This document shows positions 1 through 10,340 of a stretch of DNA of 64,000 bases, piece after piece. The notes beneath the pieces are model-generated. The model saw only the letters and a list, made by a program, of their open reading frames with translations, searched no databases and had not been told where the DNA came from. Every line of letters starts with the position of its first letter. The first letter of the stretch is position 1. Origin of the DNA: Oopsacas minuta (taxonomy: Eukaryota > Porifera > Hexactinellida > Lyssacinosida > Leucopsacidae). The stretch covers positions 1-64,000 of the forward strand of contig JAKMXF010000077.1 in NCBI GenBank assembly GCA_024704765.1, given 5' to 3'. The translations under genes were made by a program, and so were the position numbers.

Positions 1-2090
1 ACTCAATTTCCAATGTACACATTCATATTTGACAAAGTATAGTATACAAAGTATTCACACTCAATTTCCAATGTTCACATTCATATTTGACAAAGTATAG
101 TATACAAAGTATTCACACTCAATTTCCAATGTACACATTCATATTTGACAAAGTATAGTATACAAAGTATTCACACTCAATTTCCAATGTACACATTCAT
201 ATTTGACAAAGTATAGTATCAAAGTATTCACACTCAATTTCCAATGTACACATTCATATTTGACAAAGTATAGTACAAAGTATTCACACTCAATTTCCAA
301 TGTTCACATTCATATTTGACAAAGTATAGTATACAAAGTATTCACACTCAATTTCCAATGTACACATTCATATTTGACAAAGTATAGTATACAAAGTATT
401 CACACTCAATTTCCAATGTACACATTCATATTTGACAAAGTATAGTATACAAAGTATTCACACTCAATTTCCAATGTACACATTCATATTTGACAAAGTA
501 TAGTATACAAAGTATTCACACTCAATTTCCAATGTACACATTCATATTTGACAAAGTATAGTATACAAAGTATTCACACTCAATTTCCAATGTACACATT
601 CATATTTGACAAAGTATAGTATGCAAAGTATTCACACTCAATTTCCAATGTACATTCATATTTGACAAAGTATAGTATGCAAAGTATTCACACTCAATTT
701 CCAATGTACACATTCATATTTGACAAAGTATAGTATACAAAGTATTCACACTCAATTTCCAATGTACACATTCATATTTGACAAAGTATAGTATACAAAG
801 TATTCACACTCAATTTCCAATGTACACATTCATATTTGACAAAGTATAGTATACAAAGTATTCACACTCAATTTCCAATGTACACATTCATATTTGACAA
901 AGTATACTATACAAAGTATTGTCACTCAATTTCCAATGTACACATTCATATTTGACAAAGTATAGTATACAAAGTATTCACACTCAATTTCCAATGTTCA
1001 CATTCATATTTGACAAAGTATAGTATGCAAAGTATTCACACTCAATTTCCAATGTACACATTCATATTTGACAAAGTATAGTATACAAAGTATTCACACT
1101 CAATTTCCAATGTACACATTCATATTTGACAAAGTATAGTATGCAAAGTATTCACACTCAATTTCCAATGTTCACATTCATATTTGACAAAGTATAGTAT
1201 ACAAAGTATTCACACTCAATTTCCAATGTCACATTCATATTTGACAAAGTATAGTATACAAAGTATTCACACTCAATTTCCAATGTCACATTCATATTTG
1301 ACAAAGTATAGTATACAAAGTATTCACACTCAATTTCCAATGTACACATTCATATTTGACAAAGTATAGTATACAAAGTATTCACACTCAATTTCCAATG
1401 TTCACATTCATATTTGACAAAGTATAGTATACAAAGTATTCACACTCAATTTCCAATGTACACATTCATATTTGACAAAGTATAGTATACAAAGTATTCA
1501 CACTCAATTTCCAATGTACACATTCATATTTGACAAAGTATAGTATACAAAGTATTCACACTCAATTTCCAATGTACACATTCATATTTGACAAAGTATA
1601 GTATACAAAGTATTCACACTCAATTTCCAATGTACACATTCATATTTGACAAAGTATAGTATACAAAGTATTCACACTCAATTTCCAATGTACACATTCA
1701 TATTTGACAAAGTATAGTATACAAAGTATTCACACTCAATTTCCAATGTACACATTCATATTTGACAAAGTATAGTATACAAAGTATTCACACTCAATTT
1801 CCAATGTTCACATTCATATTTGACAAAGTATAGTATACAAAGTATTCACACTCAATTTCCAATGTTCACATTCATTTTGACAAAGTATAGTATACAAAGT
1901 ATTCACACTCAATTTCCAATGTACACATTCATATTTGACAAAGTATAGTATGCAAAGTATTCACACTCAATTTCCAATGTACACATTCATATTTGACAAA
2001 GTATAGTATACAAAGTATTCACACTCAATTTCCAATGTACACATTCATATTTGACAAAGTATAGTATACATGTACTGTTACTCAATTTCC
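1..2090. repeat. 58-bp satellite array
   Basis: About 36 head-to-tail copies of a 58-bp unit that begins ACTCAATTTCCAATG and ends with AAAGTATTCAC. Copies are nearly identical. They differ mainly at GTAC/GTTC, at GTATAC/GTATGC, and by a few short indels, for example the 57-bp copies around 1200-1300. The array runs off the left edge of the window, so its full size is unknown. Its homogeneity indicates recent amplification or ongoing gene conversion. The 57-bp copies create short open frames on both strands that are not genes. Confidence 0.97.
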
Positions 2091-2160
2091 AATCCTCATC
2101 GAAGTATTTGACCCATTAGAGTATACAAAGTATTGTCACTCCATTTCCAATCCCCATCTC
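2068..2160. repeat. degenerate edge of the 58-bp satellite
   Basis: After about 2068 two more units are recognisable but strongly diverged; CTCAATTTCCAAT and GAGTATACAAAGTATTG are still readable. Satellite arrays typically decay at their edges, where homogenisation is weaker. Unique sequence starts near 2160. Confidence 0.85.
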
Positions 2161-4030
2161 CATAATACTAAAAATGCCAAACCTACCAATGTCCTTTTAA
2201 CCCATATGTGGGCATAGTGCGGCTCTTGGGCGCATGAGGCCCGCTTGCTAAACTTAAGCCCCCTTCGGGGTTCGTTTGAAAAGGGCATAAATGCGGCCCT
2301 AAGAATTTTTCTGACACATTTTGCTTCCATTAACTTGAGATGAGTATATTATACTCTTCCGATATAGACCTACTTTTCTATAACAGCTTTGTAATTCAAG
2401 TAATATTTAATTGCAATTACACTTGAATTATTATTCAACACCTAAATTCTATAGACTTGTGCACTTGTATATATTTGTTTCTATTTATTATTACAATAAT
2501 TTTTAGTAATATTGTTGGTTTCGGATTTCTCGTATTCTGGTGTAGTGTCAAGTTTAAATAGACACATTTGGCTTCTCTTTTCATGCTGCTACAAATGAAA
2601 AAAAACTTGCAAGTTCACTTTACATAATCATGGTAGTAGAAAACATCCTCAAGTTTTGTGGCCCTCCAAGTCGGCTCTAAATTTCACTGCGGCCCGAAAG
2701 CTAACTTTTATGTCCTCCCCTGCTTTAACCTATCAATGTCCCTTTAACCTGTTAATGTCCATTTGAACCTTTCAATGCGGACAATGATAAGTTCAAGTGA
2801 CATTAATAAGCTAAACGGATATTATTGGTGGTTTAATTATTATAATTTCCAAGTGATTCTTGTACATGCATTTAAGTATAATAATTTGCAAAAACTGTCC
2901 TAATTCTCTGTTCCTCTAAAGCTTAAACATTTGTATTTCTGGTATTGCTTCATAATCTTTGTACTCAGCCCAATATCCCATCACCCAGTATTTTTTCAAA
3001 ATGTCGTTTCACTTTGATGTCTTATATTCCTCTAAGATAAACATTCGCTCGTTGTGCTGCATCATCTTTTGATATCAACTTCAGTATATTTATATTGAAC
3101 CCAATTGCCAAATCTGCTGTCTCATTTTCCGAGATGGGATAATCTAACTTGAATGTTTCACCAGATTCTGGTATTGTTGAGGATGGTGTAGATACATCTC
3201 TGATGAGACTGTGTTGTCAATGGCCTGTTCAGCAGATTCTGCAACTGTATCGAATTGTGTTGGTCCAGGAAGGCTCGCACCTGATTCTTCATAAATTTCC
3301 ACTATTTCACTTTCAATGCTGTTTCGATTAGATTTGCTAATAGAATTGTTTCTCTACCCTCTTTGGTTGCTCATATTATTTTATGAGCTCTAGGGAAATT
3401 TAATAATACCTGCAAGTAATGAATGTTAATATATTTAATTAACTAATCTAATAGCATTTCAATTTTTTATTGAGCAATAAGGGTACTATTTCCCATTTCG
3501 CACATATTTGCAGCATTGTGGCATTCTTACTACTGATTTGTAAGTGGTACTACGGTAAAATGTAGACATAGCTACTCTATAATACAGATAGGAAACCAGC
3601 TGAGGAATTAATAAAAAGAGAGCCCAGTTTTTACTTTTCACGAGAGGGAAAACTTCCGTTTGAAAGCTACAAATTTTCACTTAATATGGGGTAATCGGGT
3701 ATGGTGAATCCTTGCTTCGCAACAATATGCTCGAATTTTCTGATAAAGTAAGCCAATAGATCCAGTTGGTAAAGTGCTTAAAAAATCCAGAGTTAGTTTT
3801 TGTATATCATCAGTTGGACGCACTTCAGTTCACTTATCACGTTTAAGAAGGATTTGATAGGTTAATATCTTTTCAAGTCGTATCTCGGTCAAACTCACGA
3901 GAAAACGACCGCCACTGATGTGTCGACATTGTGAGAATCGCCTTACAATGGATCGGTTTGTAATCTGCTGGTTAAAACATAATTAAAGCTATCTCTGGTT
4001 AAGTCATCTGATAGATCAGCAATATCGGCA
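2161..4030. other. no gene recognised
   Basis: AT-rich sequence with frequent stops in all frames. Two short GC-richer patches, 2215-2310 and 2650-2715, contain GGCCC-type runs resembling the ends of old hAT elements, but I found no matching pair of termini. Part of 3480-3680 could be a further decayed tail of the P-like transposase that follows; I cannot support it by motif. Confidence 0.5.
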
Positions 4031-4037
4031 TTTGTGT

Positions 4038-4904
4038 TTAGTAAAGCTTCAAAGGTTTGTTTACAGGGCCCATCTTCTTAGAATGCTTCCAAGTGATTAA
4101 CCAATAATTCATTCCAAGAGAAAGATAGATACATTTATCTAACAATGTATCTGGTGTAATATCATTTGCAAAGTGATGAGGATGATAACGTTCTTTTGAA
4201 CTGGCAAGTAGCCACCACAGATTTATGAGCTCTAAAAATGCTGGAGTTACAATACCTTTGTCCTTAAGACATTCGCGCATTGTAGGTGAGTTGTACTTTG
4301 AAAATAGCTAGAGCAAGTGGAACGGTTTTTGTTATTTCCTGGATGAAGTGCTTGGTAGTTTAACGATGGAAATTAAGAGAGAGGTCTGCGTCATGAACTT
4401 TATAAAGGCAAGACCAAAATACAATTCCCACTAGAACAATAGAGGTTATTTGTTGAAATTGTATTTGTAGTGGAATCTGAAAGAAACGAGCAGCAATAAG
4501 ATTATTCCGGATGTTTTTAACAAGGTGAACTGTATCAAAGAACAAATAAACAACTAGTGAAGTAAATAGATCGAGTATACAGTATTTCTTATCAGGGACG
4601 GGATACATATACATTAGATTGTTGAATGAAGAAAGATTTGTTCGAAGATTGTCAGAAATAACAGCACGAGGATGAAATTTTGAATTGCTTAAGTTTTCTA
4701 GACAATTAGGGATACCATCACTTACAATTTTTGATGACAGTGTAGAAATTGGAAGAGCTTTAATGATGTAAAGGGTAGTATTTGTGAGAGACATTGCCAT
4801 AAAGCAAAGGTTGCTCCTGAACATGTGTAGATTTCATCACAACCAATTAGAGCTTGTCCGTCAAATTGTACCTGATGGACCCCGGCAGGGTTGATAAAAA
4901 TCAT
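4038..4904 (-). pseudogene. P-like (THAP9/P-element-type) transposase, decayed
   Basis: Read leftwards there are three pieces in different frames: about 4904-4722 (with CDEIYTCSGATF), 4824-4360 and 4280-4038. The middle piece has the sequence FDTVHLVKNIRNNLI, the hallmark after the RNase-H-like core of P-element and THAP9 transposases, preceded by AVISDNLRTNLSSF, which fits the usual catalytic Asp-plus-Asn stretch. The last piece has LINLWWLLASSKERYH, matching the region after the GTP-binding insertion in that family. No THAP zinc finger is seen upstream. The gene is broken by frame changes and lacks its N-terminus, so it is a relic. Family assignment is from remembered motifs. Confidence 0.75.
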
Positions 4905-5169
4905 GAATTTTTTAAATAATCGGATTTTCTTGATTCTTTATTGTTTTGTAATATATATCAGATCTTTTGACTAATACATCAAATATACTGAGAATCAGAT
5001 GGTTCAATAGTTTAGTTTGCTAAATCTAAACTCAGTATGAATATGAAAATATAATAATGTGTAAATATTATTGGGGTTTTATTTAGATACTTGTAAATTG
5101 AGCATTCTGTAGATAAACACTAGTTTTCCGCCTTCTCGAGTCCAAGTCTATTCCTTATATTGGAATGTA

Positions 5170-5877
5170 CAGTGGAAGCCGCTCAATCGGGACAGCTCGG
5201 GAGTCAATGTTTTGCCCCGATTAACCGAATAACCGATTATGATTATTTAACTATTCAAAACTAGTTTTTCATTGTCACATGACCAGATATATCATATTTC
5301 TCTATTACCTATCCTGATTTATCTAGGTTTAGTAGAGATTTGGTTGTAGTATGGGTATAGTTCCGCTTCAAGAGGTCATAGAATGCGTTACGATATATAC
5401 TTAAAAAGTAAGAAAATATAGTTTAAATAATTATGCATGTGTTTATTACCGCAAACCATGCAAAACGTTTGGATACCCAATAGTGTGGTCATTTTTGAGG
5501 GAATTATACACGGTGGAATAGCCAATGGAACCTGACGCGAGTGAGCAACGTTAATAATCTTGTTTAGTAACTGGCAATCGCACCGGTGTTGTATTGGTAT
5601 AGTTGTAGAGAATATTCAAATTCCTAGTTTTACAACAAATCATTTTACAATGATTCTGAATAAATATACAATTAAAATCCAGTTAATCGGGATAAGAAAT
5701 CCTGAATAACCGATTATGAACTTACAAATATCCGGGTAATCGGGATAAAAATTCCCGATTAACCAATTCGATGTCCCAATTATCCGACAATTTTTCTGTA
5801 AAAATCTGTCCCAAAACTATTGTCCCGTTTAAGCGGATATCCCAATTATCCGAGTCCCAATTAAGCGGCTTCCACTG
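5170..5877. mobile_element. pogo/Tigger-like MITE
   Basis: A 708-bp non-coding element with imperfect terminal inverted repeats: CAGTGGAAGCCGCTCAATCG on the left and the complement of AAGCGGCTTCCACTG on the right. It is flanked by TA on both sides (5168-5169 and 5878-5879), the target duplication of Tc1/mariner/pogo elements. Internal sub-terminal motifs of the CCCGATTAACCGAATAACC type recur on both sides. The terminal sequence resembles Tigger/pogo ends. There is no transposase inside, so it would need one supplied in trans. A short open frame at 5722-5931 lies in the right terminal repeat and is not a gene. Confidence 0.88.
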
Positions 5878-5939
5878 TATATATCCAAATGATGAAAATA
5901 TCCATTTAGGGTCTTGTTTCCTTCCTACCATGAATAGAA

Positions 5940-7290
5940 AATAGTAAAAATTAACAATTCTTTAGAACTGTTGTGAGACAGATTTACTAGCATGACAGTT
6001 TTACTACCTCCATTACTGGTGCCATGGATACTCTATATCCATGACAGAGTTGCTACCCCATATGACAGAATTATTACCCTTTGATCATGACATGAAATCT
6101 TATAACTCAACTCTTAGTTCTTCTATCGATATACCCTGTACGGCAGCCTACCACAGAGCATTTTTATGGCATAGAGAATGTATGAGAATAAAGAATGATA
6201 TAGAAAACAAGTAAATATATAAAAATTGTAAATAAATCTTGGGAGAAAGGTACTAAGCTATTTCTGATATAGTTAGAGATAACTATAGGTAAAGTAAGAT
6301 AAATATAGAAGGTTAGGTATGGCTATATATTAGAAAGGGTCGAAGAGGTAAGAAAAATCAATGAAAATTGAATATATAAAATAAAATTGAGTGATCATTG
6401 TAAATAACATATTTTCTGCACATGTGGTTTGATTCCAAAATTTTGCTTAGATTTTGAATAGTTACCAGTCTCTAACAGATTACTCTAAAATGAAATATGA
6501 AATTGTTTTTAGCATCAGTGAAACCGCAAATCTCGAATAATTCGGGAATACGAGTGGAATCCAAAAATATTACAAATATATTATACAGTATATATTATTA
6601 TGTTGTTGTTGACGTCATCATTAAATAGCGGCTAAACCACAATACTGAGGACTTCAAAAATCCTCCAAATGGATTCGCCATACCCGAATACCCCATATTA
6701 AATGCATATTGTCGTTCTCAAACGGAGTTTCCCCCAGGCGAAAAGTGAAACTGGCCTCTCTTTTTAATTAATTTCTCGGCTGGTTTGCTATATATGTTAT
6801 AGAGCAGCCTATCTATTTATATATACTAGGGTGCCTCAGTTGCACCATTTATTTGAGAACTTACTTCCCTCGCTACTTTTCATGTGCCCTATACAGCATT
6901 GATTCACCATATCAAATAAATGGATTCCAAAATGAATTAGTGGTATCACAATAGTATTTGAAATTGTAATGGATTATTTGTACTTTTGCCTGATAATCTG
7001 ACCAATTTGTTGAAAATTGAAGTCTTAGAATTTTGTTATCTGAGGATGGCTTTATGTCGGTCAATAATACACTTAGATGACAAATTTTGTACATTTTAGA
7101 TAATACGAGCATTTGGCTTGTCGCTTCGCGATTAACTCGTTGCATCGGTCTCGAGGTATCCATTAATCTCCAAACTTGTGGCGCCCTTGAGTATTACAAT
7201 GAAGATATATTTTAAAATGTCGTAGAAAACAATATATACATGGCATATATCCTATTCTAGTGTTTGGTAAGGTAACACCCTTTGTTTATC
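5940..7290. other. no gene recognised
   Basis: AT-rich, stop-rich sequence. A short degenerate direct repeat with the word CATGACAG/ATGACAGA plus TACTACC/TTACCC occurs around 5993-6085. Nothing else is supportable. Confidence 0.5.
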
Positions 7291-7596
7291 TGTGTGGATA
7301 TTGGATTGTGAGTAACAATGCATAATATACTACACTTAGTCAATTATATATGTGGACATTGGAAATTGAGTGACAATACTTGATAAACTACACTTAGTCA
7401 ATTACTGATGTGGATTTTTGAAATTGAGTAACAATACTTTGACTACAATACTTTGTCAATTATGTATGTGGGCATTGGATATTGAGTGGCAATACCTGAT
7501 GAACAACACTTAGTCAATTATATTTGTGGATATTTGAATTTGAATCACAATACTTTGACTACTATACTTTGTCAATTATGTATGTGGGCATTGCTA
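7291..7596. repeat. diverged inverted array of the 58-bp satellite
   Basis: About five units of period 58, each carrying ATGTGGACATTGGAAATTGAG followed by ACAATACTTTGACTAC and a TAGTCAATTA block (matches vary per unit). Read on the opposite strand these correspond block for block to the unit of the array at 1-2090. The units here are far more diverged from each other than those in the main array. Confidence 0.85.
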
Positions 7597-7599
7597 CTT

Positions 7600-8070
7600 G
7601 TGTTTGAAATTTGAATGATAATATGAAGCTGTTATTTTACCATTTTTCATTATGCCTAATTATGCAGAGTATATTAAAGCTGTATTCACTAAGAGAGCTT
7701 CAAATTTTGTTGCTGTGGTAGGATTTTACTGAAAAACTATTTCCGCTTCACAGATGTCGGCGGTACTTTGAGTAGCAATTGATATACCTTCTCTAACAAA
7801 TTTCGTCCTCAGCCGGTTGCTGCTCTATATTTTTTTGGTACTTCAAAGAAGATGATAGATATCCATGGGATTGTGATACCTCATATGCTCGAGATAGTTT
7901 CGATTGCCAATTGTAACTTCATGGCTACAGGTAGTTTTTCCGTACCATTGACTTCAAGATCCGAATTCGAAATGTTTGTATCTATTTCATCTACCGCATT
8001 TCCCATAATTTTTAGTCAATCTGGATATTAACCTCAGACTAAATGCCCTTCTACTACTTTCATTTCAGTT
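7600..8070. other. possible decayed 3' part of the hAT gene
   Basis: On the minus strand a short stretch around 7735-7845 reads RLRTKFVREG and then STADICEAEIVF without a stop. It could be the C-terminal dimerisation region of the hAT gene to its right, but no hATC signature is certain. Confidence 0.3.
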
Positions 8071-8073
8071 TTA

Positions 8074-8946
8074 CTAAAGGGTTGTGTAGAAGTTGTAATG
8101 ATGAAGCTTCCATAAAACTTCTTGAATACTTCTTTGGTTTATCGCTTCAATAATTTGATGAATGTATTCTGAACCTGATGGAAGATAGCTCTGGATTTCT
8201 TCAAGTAAAACTATTATTGTTGCTTCAGCAGAGATAAAATTTGCATCTCGCCTACACAAGGCCTCTGCTATCTTGATAGCTTGCAATGCTTTTACGTTAT
8301 GACAAAAGAAATCTTCCGGAACTCTTCATCTGATAATGCAAAATTAATATTTGGGTTCAAGAGAGATTTTTTGGACTTTTTTATTTTAAATACTATCTCG
8401 AGCTTATTTAGGAGTGAACTCCAACGAGTCTTACGATCCAGAATTAGCTGTAATCCATTCAGATGGCTCTCTTGTATATACTTTTGCAAGTGCTCGATTT
8501 CTAAGAGGGGAATGCTTGGATATTTCGAAATTTTACAAACTTTCTTAACCACGCCATCAATGTCGAATTTTACTTCTGTATTTTCCTGTTCTGTATCAAG
8601 ATCGCCTATTACAGTAGTTAACCTATCCACATCTTCAAATTCCTCAAATAGTTCTTCAGCTTTGTACTTGGTTTAATTTGGATTACTAATTCTTTCCATA
8701 GAACAAGTATGCTTTTCGATAAAAGAGGTCATATATCACGAGTTGGAGACCATGGGCGTAACATAATTGATGAAGTTTTAAATTTATCGTCCAAGTTTCC
8801 TCACATAGAGCATCCATCTGTGGTAACAGCCATTTTATCTGTATCAAATTCGATGCCATTTTTAATGTGCCTATCAGAACCCTTCTCTGCTGAAAAGCAT
8901 CCACGTATTCTGACCAACCCAAAATTGCAAAATTACCAGTCCCCAT
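8074..8946 (-). pseudogene. hAT transposase, decayed
   Basis: Three blocks read leftwards. Around 8870-8800 one frame gives MAVTTDGCSM, the first catalytic Asp block of hAT transposases. A different frame then gives HQLCYAHGLQLVIYDLFY, the conserved Cys/His block after it. The 8630-8292 frame contains LILDRKTRWSSLLNKLE, the CxTRWnS block. The 8286-8074 frame gives ALCRRDANFISAEA, a stretch often seen after it. At least two frameshifts separate the blocks and no intact N-terminal BED finger is seen, so the copy is dead. The plus-strand open frames here are shadows. Confidence 0.82.
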
Positions 8947-9221
8947 GGATATTTATTTTCAAGTATCTCCTATTTCGCATTGAAGTCCATTCGTCTAGTC
9001 TCTAGTGTAATGCTGAGTTACCACCTTTTAAATTCTTAATGAGTAATAATGTTTAATTCTCTCATATACAGCCGCGCAATACTTGGACACCTTTCGAATA
9101 GTAGTTACTGATCTAAGTAGGGAGTGGCCAAGGGCCATTACAGATAGTTTATAAGTAATATGTATATAAGGTTATGCTCCCATTAAATGAGAAATGCCAA
9201 CCTTTAGCGAATACTTTCCTC

Positions 9222-9256
9222 CACAGTGTGGCAATATGCAGAAATGGACATATCTC
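9222..9256 (+). repeat. solo left-type terminus of the RAG1-like transposon
   Basis: CACAGTGTGGCAATATG followed by an AGAAATGGACATAT stretch. It agrees with the left end of the element at 49552 for 16 of the first 17 bases and keeps the same 13-bp distance from the heptamer CACAGTG to the AAAT core. No matching right end or coding part of a RAG1-like gene is seen nearby. The sequence changes directly into LINE-derived DNA. Confidence 0.7.
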
Positions 9257-9269
9257 CAAAATCTATCCT

Positions 9270-10190
9270 TAATTGAATTGCTCTGGATGCGGATGACACG
9301 ACAATTACTAGACTGGAGCAAGAACTCAGGAATTACAAATGCAGATAACTGAAATGGTGTAAATAAAAAACATTTTCATTAATATAGAAAAACAAAAGTA
9401 ATGGTTAACAGGTCAACTGGAAAATCTGACAAATAAATATACATGGATATATATATAAACAATATGAAGATTGAAAACTTAAATATACAGACTCTTGGGT
9501 GTAAGTATTGATGTAAACCTGACATAGAAAAACCATGTTGAGACAGTTCAATTAGCAGTCTATAGAGATGTATCTCTGCTTCTGGAACTAAAGAAATACC
9601 TACTTCTTGAAACTAAGACATTGTTAGATAATGCCTATATATTCTCAATAATGGCACATGTCTCAACTGTATGGGAGAAGTAATCAGCTCTGGATTATCT
9701 GGAAAGATTACAAAAACGATCAGTAAAAATTATTTTAGATATTAAGGATATTAGGGTCAATCCCAAACAGTAAACCAAACTAGATTGGGTCCCTATTGGC
9801 ACTTGGGTCAACATCAGATGAGTTTTATAGTATACGTATAAAGCAATTAATGAACTATTGCCCTTATATGTTGACCAATTGTTTACTCAGATTGGAGCAT
9901 ACTATCACGCACAAGAAGTTCAAAATAAAATACAACTATATCCTTAAAGAAAGAGGAAATATAGACAACTCACTATATGTTATCAGGGACCAATCATCTG
10001 GAATTGTTTCCCTCTCAAATTTGAACTTCAGCCAACCAAGAAACTTTTCTATTAATAAATTACTTCAAGGATCAATCAAACTAAAATTTAATATTCAAGC
10101 ACAAAGAATATACTTTTCCCATCTGTATGTACATATATGTTTAAGTGTGATTATAAATTTTATGTATATTTGGAGTATGTAGATTTTGGT
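9270..10190 (+). pseudogene. non-LTR retrotransposon reverse transcriptase, 3' end
   Basis: Reading with frame changes gives, in order: DADDTTITRLEQEL, the reverse transcriptase catalytic Y/FADD box with the aromatic changed to Asp; INIEKTKVMVNRS, the following NxxKTxxM box; LGVSIDVNLTW, the box with H downstream; LERLQKRSVKIILD; ALNELxPLYV-like text; and a QGPIIWNCFPLKF-like GxxxWNxLP tail. This is the order of the C-terminal half of jockey/CR1-type LINE ORF2. The copy is 5'-truncated, as is usual for LINEs, and ends before a tetranucleotide tail. The open frame 9796-10182 is out of frame with this reading in places and is not a host gene. Confidence 0.8.
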
Positions 10191-10280
10191 TATATGTTGT
10201 GTCACAATGTTTTTCTTGTACATTTTCTGCTTGGGCCCTGAATTTAATTAGTAGCTGAACAGGTTATCCATTAAAATATC

Positions 10281-10317
<37 letters not shown>
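10281..10317. repeat. (ATCT)n microsatellite
   Basis: About nine perfect tetranucleotide repeats. They lie directly after the LINE fragment, where many non-LTR elements carry a short simple-repeat tail, so this probably marks the 3' end of that insertion. Confidence 0.9.
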
Positions 10318-10340
10318 ATTGGAACTAGTTGTTAGTAAAG

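Noticed and set aside
1158-1369. Open frames with a 19-residue periodic protein on both strands
   Set aside because: They arise from the few 57-bp satellite units that keep a frame open; the sequence is satellite DNA.
1-2090. CRISPR-like array of repeats
   Set aside because: Units are contiguous and near identical with no unique spacers, and the DNA is eukaryotic.
8709-9005. 98-codon plus-strand open frame
   Set aside because: It lies opposite hAT coding text and has no motif of its own.
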